From the NCBI RefSeq assembly GCF_048569485.1, contig NC_134361.1, positions 173,320,492 to 173,384,491 on the forward strand: a DNA stretch of 64,000 nucleotides, given 5' to 3'. Positions within the stretch are counted from its first letter, which is position 1. Each line of letters opens with the position of its first letter. Of this stretch, positions 54,191-64,000 are shown piece after piece. This DNA comes from Anomaloglossus baeobatrachus (taxonomy: Eukaryota; Chordata; Amphibia; Anura; Aromobatidae). A model generated the notes under the pieces. That model had not been told where the DNA came from. It worked only from the letters and a program-made list of their open reading frames with translations, and did not search any database. Position numbers and translations under genes: made by a program.

Positions 54191-55009
54191 TTGAATGAGT
54201 GAATCTCAAGTAATCTCAAGAAATAGTTTCCCTAATTGCAGTATTGGGAATTCTATAATTCATGCCATTAACTATAACCTAAAAAAAGTTGCATGTACAC
54301 CAAAATAGTATCAATAAAAACTGAATCTCCACAGGTAATTAAAAAAAAAAAAGCACCCTCGTAAAGGTCCAATAACAAGAGGAAAAAAAGTTTCTCTATC
54401 GCTTCATTGGGGGACACAGGAAACCATGGGTGTATGCTGCTGGGACTAGGAGGTGACACTATGCAAATAAGAAAGTTGGCTCCTCCCATGTAGTATACAC
54501 CCACTGACCGGAGCTGAGGAGATCAGTTTTTGCTTGGTGTCCGAGGAGGTTGGACACGCAGGGGCTACTCTCAGCCCTTCAGGTTTTTATTGTTGTGTTT
54601 TATTAATGTTTTTTCCCTTTTGTTTTTCAGACACAGCTCGTCGGGCGACAGGGTGTAATCGCTCACCCTGCTCTCCCACATAGAGACCGGTCGCACAGAA
54701 GTGGGGTCCGTCGGCCACTTCCGTTGTCCTCCGTGTCTGTCTGGCAGGACCCTACCCCCCCCTAACACTTTTTCAAGACAGTTTGGGGGGCATCCGCACA
54801 GAGGGACAGGCGGATGGTCCTTGTCCCCCTCCCCAAACTCTCTCGCTTCCGAGCCTGATTGTGGGGTAGGAGGACGAAGACCGTACCCAGGATGGAGAGG
54901 TACCCTTCCGGTCTCCCCTCGACTATGCCCGGGACGACCGTCGAGATGTCTTCGCTCACCTTCCAGGATGGATCCAGGATCACCTCAAGACAAGCCGGGA
55001 CCTCAGATA

Positions 55010-55015
55010 AGCACT

Positions 55016-55043
<28 letters not shown>
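55010..55043 (+). repeat. Poly-C tract
   Basis: About 28 C in a row within the long-TIR element; a poly-T tract of about 30 follows at 55421-55451. Both may be assembly-sensitive. Confidence 0.9.
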
Positions 55044-55046
<3 letters not shown>

Positions 55047-55416
55047 TCTTCCCCATCCCGGGTTATGGGGAGGGATCTCTGGTATAGAAACCCCATGGCC
55101 CCTTCTCCACTTGGGTCAGGGGGTCCTACATCTCCCTCCACAGGCCCCTCTGTAGTTGGCTTCCCCTGTCGCCCCCCCCGTCGTGGCGTCCACTACCTGA
55201 CGTCCCCTCCGGCGATCTCCCTTAAAATTTAGCCCCCGGCTCCATTGCGGCCCACTTTTGAAATTTATCCCCCGGCTCCATTGCGGCCCCTCCGGCGGCC
55301 CACTTTCAAAATTTAGGCCCCGGCTCCATTGCGGCCCCCTCAGTGTCTGCGCGCCTCTCTACACCACGCCCCCAGCCGGAATTCTGTCCGCGCGCGCGGG
55401 CTTTTCAAATCTCCCG

Positions 55417-55452
<36 letters not shown>

Positions 55453-55557
55453 TTTTTCTCGCGCGGTCCCAGTCCTCTTCCCGGCGTCTGTCGTCATTTC
55501 CTGGCGCCAATCCCCGGCACGCATCATTCCTGTGCCTCCACTGGACCAGGCCCTTCC

Positions 55558-55750
55558 CTCCGGGTAAGTGACGCTGCTGCCGCCGCGAGGCCCGATACTC
55601 CCCGCCCGGGTAGGTCGACTCTGCAGCCGTCGCAGGACCCGAGCCTCCGACCGGGTAAGCGCCGCTATCGCCGCCGCCGCGCCTGTGCCTCCACCCGGGT
55701 AAGCGCTGCCAGGGCCGCCACCAGGCCCGATCCACCGACCGGGTAAGCGC
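55558..55750 (+). repeat. Array of CCGGGTAAG splice-donor-like units
   Basis: CCGGGTAAG or a close form (CCCGGGTAGG) at about 55559, 55605, 55650, 55696 and 55738. They are 42-46 bp apart, separated by GCCGC-rich segments. Each is a near-consensus 5' splice site (G|GTAAG). Confidence 0.75.
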
Positions 55751-55957
55751 TCCTAGCGCCGCTGCGTCCTTCCCTTCCCAGACCACCACCGCAAGTTTGC
55801 GACACAGCGCCCACCCGCAGGCAGTGTTGGCCCCAGCGCACCCTCACTGGCAGGGATTAGTCCACTGCTCCCCAGACTTCAGTGTGAGTCAGCGCCCCAG
55901 GCATCAAGCTGTCATCTCTCTCAGGGCTCATTCCCAGGGTACTATTGTCTCTGAACA

Positions 55958-56180
55958 TGCAGGCCCATTCACTGTGGTGCTGTTTGTGAAGAAGCAAGTC
56001 CATTCACTATGGTACTGGTTGTGAGGAAGCAGGCCCATTCCCTATGGTACTGTTTGGGAAGTGGCAGGCCCACTCACTGTGGTACTGTTTGTGAGGATGC
56101 AGGCCCATTCACTATGGTACTGGTTGTGAAGGGGCAGGCCCATTCACTATGGTACTTCTTTGGGAAGAAGCCGTATGTCG
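55958..56180 (+). repeat. 38-40-bp tandem repeat, six copies
   Basis: Unit CAGGCCCATTCACTATGGTA followed by CTGTTTGTGAAGAAG, with substitutions between copies. Confidence 0.88.
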
Positions 56181-56539
56181 CACAGTTTTATTGTCTCCTG
56201 TTTTTGTGATGTACACTCAGACATTCTCCTCACATATTGCCTAGCACAGATGTGCTCCTGAATTCTGGGCGTTCACTGTCAGTTGGCCATTCTGTCTCCC
56301 AGGTATTATACGCCTGTAACACTAATCACTGATCCTATGTGTCCAGCTGTATTATACGCCTGTGGCACTAATTACGGACGTCACTACAGCATTCTAAATC
56401 TTCCCAGAGTATCGCTCTTGCGCCCGATTATCCGTCACGTTACGGATAGATTATAGCGCTCTACCCAGCAGTCAGAAACCCATATTTCGCTACGCACGTT
56501 GCTTACCCAGCGGTCCATGACATGGCCCTTTCCGTGAAC

Positions 56540-57330
56540 GCTCCAGTGTCTCCATGAACCTGTCAGCTTTCCAGTGTGTTCCAGGTTTACGCCCTGTGTT
56601 TCCATGTGCCTGTCCTCTATCCTACGTGTCAGTGTCTTTACGTGCTACCTGTCTGTTACAGTGCGCAGGTGCCTTTCTCTCTACACCAGTCTTCACCAGT
56701 GTGCAAGTCTCACCAGTGTGCCAGTGTTCTTTAGGTACTAGTCCTCATCGGTGTGCTAGTGTTTCCTCGTACTTGTCCACTATCCAGTGGGCCAGCGTTT
56801 CTCTATGCACTGACCTACTTCCGTGTGCCAGAGTTTCCCTGTACCTGTCCACTATCCAGAGTGCCAGTGTCTGTGTCAGGCCTGTGTGCTCCAATACCCA
56901 GGTGCTTTGGGGACCCTGCCCGCTATTCCGTGGGCCAGTGTTTCTACGTGCATTTGTTTACTCTGGTGTACTAGTGTTTTCCACGAGCCCTTACACTACT
57001 CAGTGTAACAAGGTTTCTATGCGCGCCTGTCTACACCACTGCAACAGTGTTGTGTGAACCCTCCCACTGTTTAGGGGGTCAGGTTTCTTCTTGCACCTGT
57101 CAGTTTTAGTGTGGTATAACCTTTTCTGTCAACCTGTCCACCATCCAGATTGACAGTTCCATAGACCTGTCCACTTGCTCGTGTGCCAGTGTCTCTGTCG
57201 GTCCATCTTCCAGGGTGCCAGTATCCACTATCCAGTGTTTCTCTATGCACCTACCCACCATCCGGTGCGCTAGTGTTGCCAGAATGTACCCTCTATCCTG
57301 TGTGCCAGTGTTTCTGTATGCACCTGTCTA
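56540..57330 (+). repeat. Degenerate tandem repeat, about 55-60 bp
   Basis: Recurrent GTGTGCCAGTGTTTCTCTAT and ACCTGTCCACTATCCA phrases. The array is cut by the Tc1 at 57331 and a related phrase resumes near 58915. Confidence 0.75.
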
Positions 57331-58888
57331 CAGTCATGGCCAAAAGTTTTGAGAATGACACCAAAATTATATTTTCACATGATCTGTTGCCCTCTGGTTT
57401 TTAATTGTTTGTCTGATGTTTACATCACATACTCATAATATGATTGCAATTATATTTCTGTACCAAAAGGTTATATTGACAGTTAGAATGAGTTAATGCA
57501 GCAAGTGAATATTTGCAGTGTTGACCCTTCTTCAGGACCTCTGCAATTCTCCCTGGCATGCTCTCAATCAACTTCTGGACCAAATCCTGACTGATAGCTG
57601 TCCATTCTTGCATAAGCAATGCTTGCATTTTGCCAGAATTTGTTGGTTTTTGTTTGTCCACCCGTCTCTTGATTGCCCACAAGTTCTTAATGGGATTAAG
57701 ATCTGGGGAGTTTCCAGGCCATGGACCCAAAATCTGTTTTGTTCCATGAGCCATTTAGTGATCACCTTTGCTTTATGGCAAGGTGCTCCATCATGCTGGA
57801 AAAGGCATTGTTGGGCGCCAAACTGCTCTTGGACAGTTGGGAGAAGTTGCTCTTGGAGGACATTCTGGTACCATTCTTTATTCATGGCTGTGTTTTTAGG
57901 CAAGACTGTGAGTGGTGCGATTCCCTTGGCTGAGAAGCTACCCCACACATGAATCGTTTCAGGATGCTTAACAGTTGGCATGAGACAAGACTGGTGGTAG
58001 CGCTCACCTCTTCTTCTCCTCATAAGATGTTTTCCAGATGTCCCAAACAATCGAAAAGGGGATTCATCTGAGAAAATTACTTTACCCCAGTCCTCAGCAG
58101 TCCACTCCCTGTACCTTTTGCAGAATATCAGTCGGTCCCTGATGTTTTTTCTGGAGAGAAGTGGCTTCTTTGCTGCCCTCCTTGAAACCAGGCCTTGCTC
58201 AAGCAGTCTCCGCCTCACAGTGCGTGCAGAAGCACTCACACCAGCCTGCTGCCATTGCTGAGCTAGCTCGGCACTGCTGGTAGTCCAATCCCGCAGCTGA
58301 AACCGTTTTAAGATACGGTCCTGGTGTTTGCTGGTCCTTCTTGGGTGCCCTGGAGCCTTTTTGGCAACAATGGAAGCTCTCTCCTTGAAGTTCTTGATGA
58401 TGCGATAGATTGTTGACTGAGGTGCAATCTTTGTAGCTGCAATACTCTTCCCTGTTAGGCCATTTTTGTGCAGAGCAATGATGGCTGCACGTGGTGTTTC
58501 TTTAGAGATAACCATGGTTAACTGAAGAGAAACAATGATACCAAGCAACAGCCTCCTTTTAAAGTGTCCAGTGGTGTCATTCTTACTTAATCATGACTGA
58601 CTGATCGCCAGCCCTGTCCTCCTCAACACCCACACCTGTGTTAATGGAACAATCACTAAAACAATGTTAGCTGCTTCTTTTAAGGCAGGAATGCAATAAT
58701 CTTGAAATGTGTTTTGGGGGTTGAAGTTAATTTTCTTAGCCAATATTGACTTTGCAAGTAATTGCTGTTAAGCTGATCACTCTTTATGACATTCTGGAGT
58801 ATATGCAAATTGCCATTAGAAAAACATAAGCAGTAGACTTTGTAAAAATTAATATTTGTAGCATTCTCAAAATTTTTGGCCATGACTG
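57331..58888 (-). mobile_element. Tc1-family element inside the long-TIR element
   Basis: 1558 bp between TA dinucleotides (57329-57330, 58889-58890). Ends read CAGTCATGGCCAAAAGTTTT / CAGTCATGGCCAAAAATTTT. The transposase is nearly complete but shifted in frame. Confidence 0.94.
57425..58548 (-). pseudogene. Tc1 transposase, one frame change, catalytic E replaced by K
   Basis: A long frame (58548-57568) carries the HTH domain, GHPRRTSKH, RTVRRRLLEQGL, IFSDESPF (first D) and CLFQHDGAPCHK (second D). Around 57735-57755 the reading shifts to the 57754-57425 frame, which holds PGNSPDLNPIKNLW. The third catalytic residue is AAG (lysine) instead of glutamate, so the enzyme would be inactive even without the frame change. 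Confidence 0.92.
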
Positions 58889-61551
58889 TACTACAGCGTG
58901 AGAGTGATTTGATGAGCCTGCCCACTTGCCTATGGGCCAGCACTTATCAGCACCAGAAGCCGAATACAGCAACAGGCTTGAGTGCCTTGTTCAACTTTTC
59001 CGGTCATCTTCGACCGAGGCGAGTGCTCCATCCAACACTGCCCCATGAGGCGGCACGTCAGCGGCTGTCACGTTCAGTGCCAGTATTCAAGATCAATGAT
59101 CCTGCCCGCTATCCAATAGGCTAGCATTTCTCCGGACCAGAAGCTGGATACTGTAACAGGTATGTGTTGCTCTGCTCACGACCCAGTGACTCTAACAGTC
59201 TACCTCACCTAGTGGGTCATGTATCTCCTTCATCTTCGACTGAGGCGAGGACTGTGGTCTCCATGGACCCCTAACGTGGTACGGCAGCAATGGTCATTAG
59301 GTTGCTTCCCAGTGACCCGGGGGTTTTTTCCTACTTCAGACCACCCATTCAGGAAAACAGAAGGTAAGCCAGAATCCTCTGGCCAGTTCATTGTCTTCTC
59401 TTTCTGCAGCAGTTATTTACTCACTTTTCAGCGATCTGCATCCATCTCCTACTTCACACCTTACGTGTAACGTGATCTCGAGGTAAGGTTACACGCGACC
59501 TTCTGACTGGAGGGTCGTGTGATTCACTCCCTGCAGCAACCACGGACCCCATGACGCAGCACGGCAGCACCAGTTCTCATCCGGTCGCTTCCCAGTGGCC
59601 CGGGACCTTCTCCTACCTTGCACCATTCATCTAAGGTAGCCACAAGGTAGGGCTTTTCTCTCTTGACCGTACGTTGGCTGCATCGCTTCTTGAAGCAGCA
59701 GTCATTTTGGTTTTCAAATGCGGTAAGCAAGGGGCAGCTCTGTCTGCTAACCAATATGTTGTCAGTTTTACTTCCTGCCACCTTCCTTGGGTGGTTCATA
59801 GTTCTTCTGGTATCTGCCTATTCTTTGTCCTAGACCAGCCTTGGCCGCGCCCTCCACTAGGGTTCCAGCCAGGTACTGTAAAGGTTTAAAACCATATATC
59901 GTTCCTTAAATTTTCTTTCAGATAGTGATCAGATTCCTTCAGTCCCTCCACAGTCAACAGATGAAGTTAAGAACCAGACAACGGATCGTCTAACCAGTAT
60001 TGATTCCACAGAGGACCAGCTTCACCAAGGGACTTCTAGTATCCTGACGGCCCAGTCATTGGGCCCACTCTTCCGGACAAGCTGTAAGGTTTCATATAAT
60101 TGTCTTCTGTCTACTTTCCGCAGCAGAATTCTTCAGGGAGTCCAGAATGCTCAGGCCACTGGGTGTCTCAACCCGAACACTCAACACTACAGCGAGAGGT
60201 CCCCGTCTAATCTGCCAATCTCCACTAACACCTAGACATGACCTGCTTCAGTTTCAGGCCAAGAGGGATCTTCATTTCCCCTGTCCCGGGCCTACCTCCT
60301 TTTTCCCCCTCTCGTAGTTAGTCATTCTGGATGGCTCTTGGAGATATGCTAGATCTCTCCGAAGTCCCCGCCATACCAAACTCTGCGACCACTCGCCACC
60401 GCTTGGTCTCAGACGCTTGTGCATTTCTGCACTTTTCAATCCGAGTTCCTGCCAGACCATTTAAACTCCCATATTCTGTCATTTCTTTCCCTTCGTCGTC
60501 ACTTCTGGTTGTGACGTGGTGACGCATTTTATAATAATAACATTTTACTCATTCTTCCGTCACTCCTCCGTTTTTTCCTTGCCACCTTCCAAGGATAGGC
60601 GTCACTCCTCTGGTCGACTAGCGCTTAGGCCGGTCACATAGTTCAACCCTTCCTTGAGTCCCCTCGAAAGGGTTCTTCCTTCTCCCATTACAGGTCATAC
60701 TTCCCAGGTCTTGGGCCCCTTTTTTTTTTTTTCATTCGCAAGAGCCCTCCCCCATAGGGGATTCTCTTTCCAGTAATTCACTTCAAGGGGCATCTAGTAC
60801 CCGATTCCAGAGTTCAAGTTTTCCCAGCCACGCCATTGTAGATGCCCGGACTCCCTTCTCCTGTCTGTCAGGTCATAATGGTAATTGGTTATTGGATTTC
60901 CTTGGCTCCTTAACCTTCTCCTTTTTCTCCGGACTTCACAGGTTCTCTAGACCGCTTCTATACACAGGGGATTTATCTCCCGTATCATCTTCCCGCCTGC
61001 AGGCTGTTTCGTCCACTAGGGTCAGATCACTTCCCTTAGGTGCTGTGTAATCAACAGGTCAAGTTCCTCTATGGTGGAATCCCCTCACAGTATCTCGTCT
61101 CCCCTGCACCATTTTAGGCAGTCGGTTTTCCTTTTAGTTGTCCTGTGGCAGTAAAGGGCCAAGGCTCCGTTGGCCTCCACTTACCTGGCACCTTCCTCTA
61201 CCAGGTACCCTAGTTCTTCGCTCATTCTTCCTCTCTGACGTAGTACCATGGCCTGTCGGGGTTTTTGCTCCTAGCCGACCCATTGCTGACAGTCGCCTTA
61301 GATCCTTAGCTTTCTTAGGTACAGATTTCAGAGGATGCAGTTTCTCCCTGATCATCCTATTCCCCAGCACACGCATTTTACACTAGTTCTTAGTACTCCC
61401 TAGTACTCTAACTCTTCTCTTATACTTCGGCCCCTGGCCGGGTAGGGGTTCTTTATGGGGTCTAGGACCAGATTTCGGTCACAGAATCTTGTCTCTGCTA
61501 ACCCTGTTTTGGGTCGCTTTCTTCCCACCCTTGGGGACTGCTTTAGGACGT
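58889..61551. other. Right interior of the long-TIR element, no gene
   Basis: Pyrimidine-rich, unique-looking sequence with paired blocks such as GACCCGGGGGTTTTTTCC near 59314 and GGCCCGGGACCTTCTCC near 59597. No coding frame has recognisable similarity. Confidence 0.5.
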
Positions 61552-61591
61552 CCCATGGTTTCCTGTGTCCCCCAATGAAGCGATAGAGAAA

Positions 61592-61896
61592 AGTAGATTT
61601 TGGGTACTCACCATAAAATCTTTCTCGGAGCCTTCATTGGGGGACACAGAACTCGCCCTTTTCTAAGACTTCAATGGATCCGGAATGTTCTAGATTTCAA
61701 GCTTCTCCTCGTACTGCCTTTACACAAAGTGATCTCCTCAGCTCCAGTCAGTGGGTGTATACTACGTGGGAGGAGCCAACTTTCTTATTTGCATAGTGTC
61801 ACCTCCTAGTCCCAGCAGCATACACCCATGGTTTCCTGTGTCCCCCAATGAAGGCTCCGAGAGATTTTACGGTGAGTACCCAAAATCTACTTTTTA
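61592..61896. mobile_element. Foldback MITE related to the long-TIR ends (about 305 bp)
   Basis: Inverted ends AGTAGATTTTGGGTACTCAC / matching GTGAGTACCCAAAATCTACT, then CGGAGCCTTCATTGGGGGAC. It abuts the 40-bp terminal repeat at 61591 and shares the CTTCATTGGGGGACACAG block. It is either a separate MITE next to the big element or part of its right end. Confidence 0.6.
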
Positions 61897-62654
61897 GAAA
61901 TAAAAAATGGTAAAACAAGTGGCAATGTTTGTGGGAAAAATAGTTATGGCTTTTGACGGAAGGTGAGGGAGAAATTAAAAAAAAAAAATTGCGTTGTCAC
62001 AAGAGTTAATTTAGTTCCTAATTAAAGATGCAATAATCCATGGTTAAGTGGCAGTGGCTTATAGAAAATTTACCATTATGTCAAAATTGTATGTGGAACC
62101 ACCAAAGATACTGATCTACAGTAATTATAGAACAATTCCAGCTATAGCTTTTCTATTCTGGTCTGGTGAGTACTTTGTTACTGTGAGTGGGTGTGGGTTT
62201 AACCCTTGTGCGTGTTTTTGTTTTTTTGTTTGTTTTTTTTTTTGGGGGGGGGGGTTTGGTTTTTTTTCTGCCTTACTGCTCTTGCTTTTCTCTTGTTTCT
62301 TACTGTTTGTTCTTGTGAGTTTTTGTTTTTTTCCCTGACTGTCTTAATCTGTGTTGCCAAAACACTCCTAACCCTTCCTTGTGGGGGGAGGGAACAGTTT
62401 TTAGTTCTGGTCAGGAGAATACAAAAGCACTGGACTCTGGCATGTCCACCATTAGGGGTAATCTGCAGGTTAAGGATAGTTTAGGCTCCCCTAGCATGAG
62501 ATACTATGGGAGCCAGTATCAATTTCCAGGTACAAAATACTAGGACCTTCTCTGAAGGTGGAATGACAATACTTTAGTTTGCTACTTACAAGCGGTTATC
62601 TCTCACCATTATTAGTAGAATTTGTCACCATTCTTACACATTTACACCCTTTAG
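61897..62654. other. End of GLA intron 4
   Basis: No gene. A G/T homopolymer-rich stretch lies at 62215-62260. The acceptor of exon 5 is CACCCTTTAG. Confidence 0.5.
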
Positions 62655-62816
62655 GTGAATTATACTGAAGTTGCTGAGTACTGTAACTCGTGGAGAAATT
62701 TTGATGATATTCAAGACTCTTGGGCAAGTGTGAAATATCTGATGGATTTCACTGCATCTTTACAAGACGAACTGGTTGATGCCGCTGGGCCTGGAGGCTG
62801 GAACGATCCAGACATG
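62655..62816 (+). CDS. GLA: Alpha-galactosidase A, exon 5, with acid/base residue
   Basis: A 162-bp exon, the human length, after a 16.0-kb intron 4. It encodes [20 protein letters not shown] and DSW, where the aspartate matching human D231 (second D of FDD, residue 219 here) is the acid/base catalyst. The NYT sequon (human N215) is kept. It ends [10 protein letters not shown] followed by GTGAGC in phase 0. The remaining exons are beyond the window. Confidence 0.97.
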
Positions 62817-62840
62817 GTGAGCGTATAGCCTGCTTTTTTT

Positions 62841-63040
62841 TTAAAGGGACTCTGTCAGCACAAAATGACTGTTCAAACCAAGTACAGGCTCTCGAGCATC
62901 ATGGCGAGGCCAAACATTTAAGTGCACCTGCCCACCACTGATTTTAACTGCCTCTACCCTCTCCTCTTTTTTGATTGACCGCTCAGACTTCATAAAGCCA
63001 GAGAAGGGATGAAATTAAGGGAAAACATGCAGATGGAAGT
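62841..63040 (+). repeat. Kolobok/T2-like repeat end in GLA intron 5
   Basis: TTTAAAGGGACTCTGTCAGC begins at about 62841, a TTAA-type end typical of frog T2-like repeats. The partner end is not identified. Confidence 0.5.
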
Positions 63041-63042
63041 GT

Positions 63043-64000
63043 ATTTAACCCCTTCACTACCTGACGCAAATTTACATCATGGTCGAATAGGGGTTTATGA
63101 CATAAAGTAATGTCGTGGCAATCTCGCAGACACAGGAGATGTGCCTGTGCAATCACCACCGGAAGCTCAGTGTATGGTATAGACAAGCTCCAACTGTCAC
63201 AGCCAGGGACTGTTACTGCACTGCCCCTGTTTAACCCCCTAAATACTGCAATCAATAGCGATCGCAGCATTTAGGGCGCTGGAGGAGGGAGTGCATTTCC
63301 TCTCCCATCGGGACCCCAGCAATGTGGTGACAGGGTCTAGATTGTTGCCATGGTAACCAGAGGTCAAATGATGACCACTGGTTTACCTGGTTTTGGCAAG
63401 CATGTTAGACCATGCCAGGAACATGGTCTAACAAGCATTCTGTCAGTGTAGCACTGACCGGTATTATCCATTGCAATGCAGGGGATTATACCAGCACTGA
63501 GAGTTTAAAGACCCATATAGGAACAAAGTAAAAAAGTGAAGAATATGAAACCTAATTGTAAAAAAAAAATATAAGCAGAAAATTAAGCTCAAAACAAATA
63601 TAAAAAATACACCAATAAATATGTATATTTATGTAAAACCGAAATAAAACAAAAAAAAGTACACACTTGGTATTGCCGCATCCGGAACAACACTATCTAT
63701 AAAGCTGTCACACCGGTGAATCCCTACAAGAAACATGTAAAAAAAAGTAGTGAGAACTGTCCATCATACAGCTGACAAAAAAGCAATCTAAGTCATATGT
63801 AAATTCGTGGTATTGCTGAAAACGTCATCCTGTCCCGCAAAAAAAACAAGCCACCATACAACTCCGTCAGCGAAAAAATAAATAAAAAAAGGTATAGTTC
63901 GGAGTACAGCAATGCAAGAAAGAGAAATTCTATAAAAGATTGTGTAAAAGCAGCAAAACATAACAAACTATAATTGTGGTACTGCTGTAATAGTACTGAC
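63043..64000 (+). repeat. Dispersed anuran-type repeat
   Basis: Starts TTAACCCCTTCACTACCTGA and contains CACTTGGTATTGCCGCATCC and CTATAAAGCTGTCACACCGG, text I recognise from memory as a common frog repeat. It runs to the window edge. No gene. Confidence 0.6.

Larger units (their letters stand above)
54391..61896. mobile_element. Unclassified 7.2-7.5 kb element with long terminal inverted repeats
   Basis: A perfect 40-bp inverted pair (54391-54430 and 61552-61591, starting TTTCTCTATCGCTTCATTGG) bounds 7.2 kb. A longer, slightly diverged pair of about 130 bp joins 54403-54525 to 61732-61855. No transposase or other protein is recognised inside. The interior is pyrimidine-rich and packed with tandem repeats: CCGGGTAAG units, 38-bp and 60-bp units. 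A Tc1 (57331-58888) lies within. No convincing target duplication is seen. Class unknown to me. Confidence 0.6.

Noticed and set aside
54701-55789. Proline/serine-rich frames of 100-160 codons
   Set aside because: They arise from pyrimidine-rich sequence with poly-C and poly-T runs, are open in several frames at once, and have no recognisable domain.
54391-61896. Polinton-type element, because of long inverted ends
   Set aside because: No capsid, polymerase or integrase-like protein is visible and the ends do not show the expected 6-bp target duplication.
62206-62484. Hydrophobic frame resembling a membrane protein
   Set aside because: It is driven by T and G homopolymers near 62220-62260 in the GLA intron.

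Overview
The window looks like an intron-rich, repeat-saturated stretch of a vertebrate genome, most probably a frog or toad (anuran). It holds one host gene and a dense pile of mobile elements. The anuran assignment is an inference. It rests on T2/Kolobok-like MITEs starting TTAAAGGGAACCTGT, several dispersed repeats I recognise from memory as anuran, Penelope-like elements with hammerhead-like motifs, many Tc1 families, and a vertebrate-type GLA gene.

Host gene: alpha-galactosidase A (GLA) starts at 37264 on the plus strand. Five coding exons lie at 37264-37421, 42332-42506, 45848-46025, 46555-46646 and 62655-62816. Exons 2-5 are 175, 178, 92 and 162 bp, the same lengths and phases as human GLA from memory. 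The last two exons expected from the human gene lie beyond the window. The introns are 4.9, 3.3, 0.5 and 16.0 kb and are filled with satellites and transposons. The first 255 codons are open and carry both catalytic aspartates.

Region by region. 1-1304: Tc1 element with an intact transposase, cut by the window edge. 1.4-2.3 kb: Helitron-related tandem repeat. 2.58-6.59 kb: antisense CR1 LINE invaded by three other elements. 6.6-13.5 kb: several copies of a 1.1-1.2 kb TG...CA repeat with 4-bp target duplications, plus a 1.7 kb solo-LTR-like element with regulatory-looking arrays. 14.1-26.1 kb: antisense Penelope-like element with a GIY-YIG nuclease, interrupted by a Tc1, a mariner fragment and a young chromodomain Gypsy element (19446-25178). 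26.2-37.1 kb: dispersed anuran-type repeats, a 385-bp alternating tandem repeat, Harbinger-like MITEs and a tRNA-derived SINE 324 bp upstream of the GLA start. 37.5-41.2 kb (intron 1): two minisatellites of 39-bp and about 34-bp period. 42.8-62.6 kb (introns 2-4): three more Tc1 elements, a Kolobok-like MITE, a Helitron 3' end, a DIRS-type fossil, foldback elements and a 7.2-7.5 kb long-terminal-inverted-repeat element that I cannot classify.

The mobile elements do not form a pathway with GLA. Their main relation to it is physical: they make up its introns and upstream flank. Nested insertions with readable target duplications give a relative order of events. The least explained items are the 54.4-61.9 kb long-TIR composite, the multiple hammerhead-like cores, and the solo-LTR-like element with p53-type half-sites.
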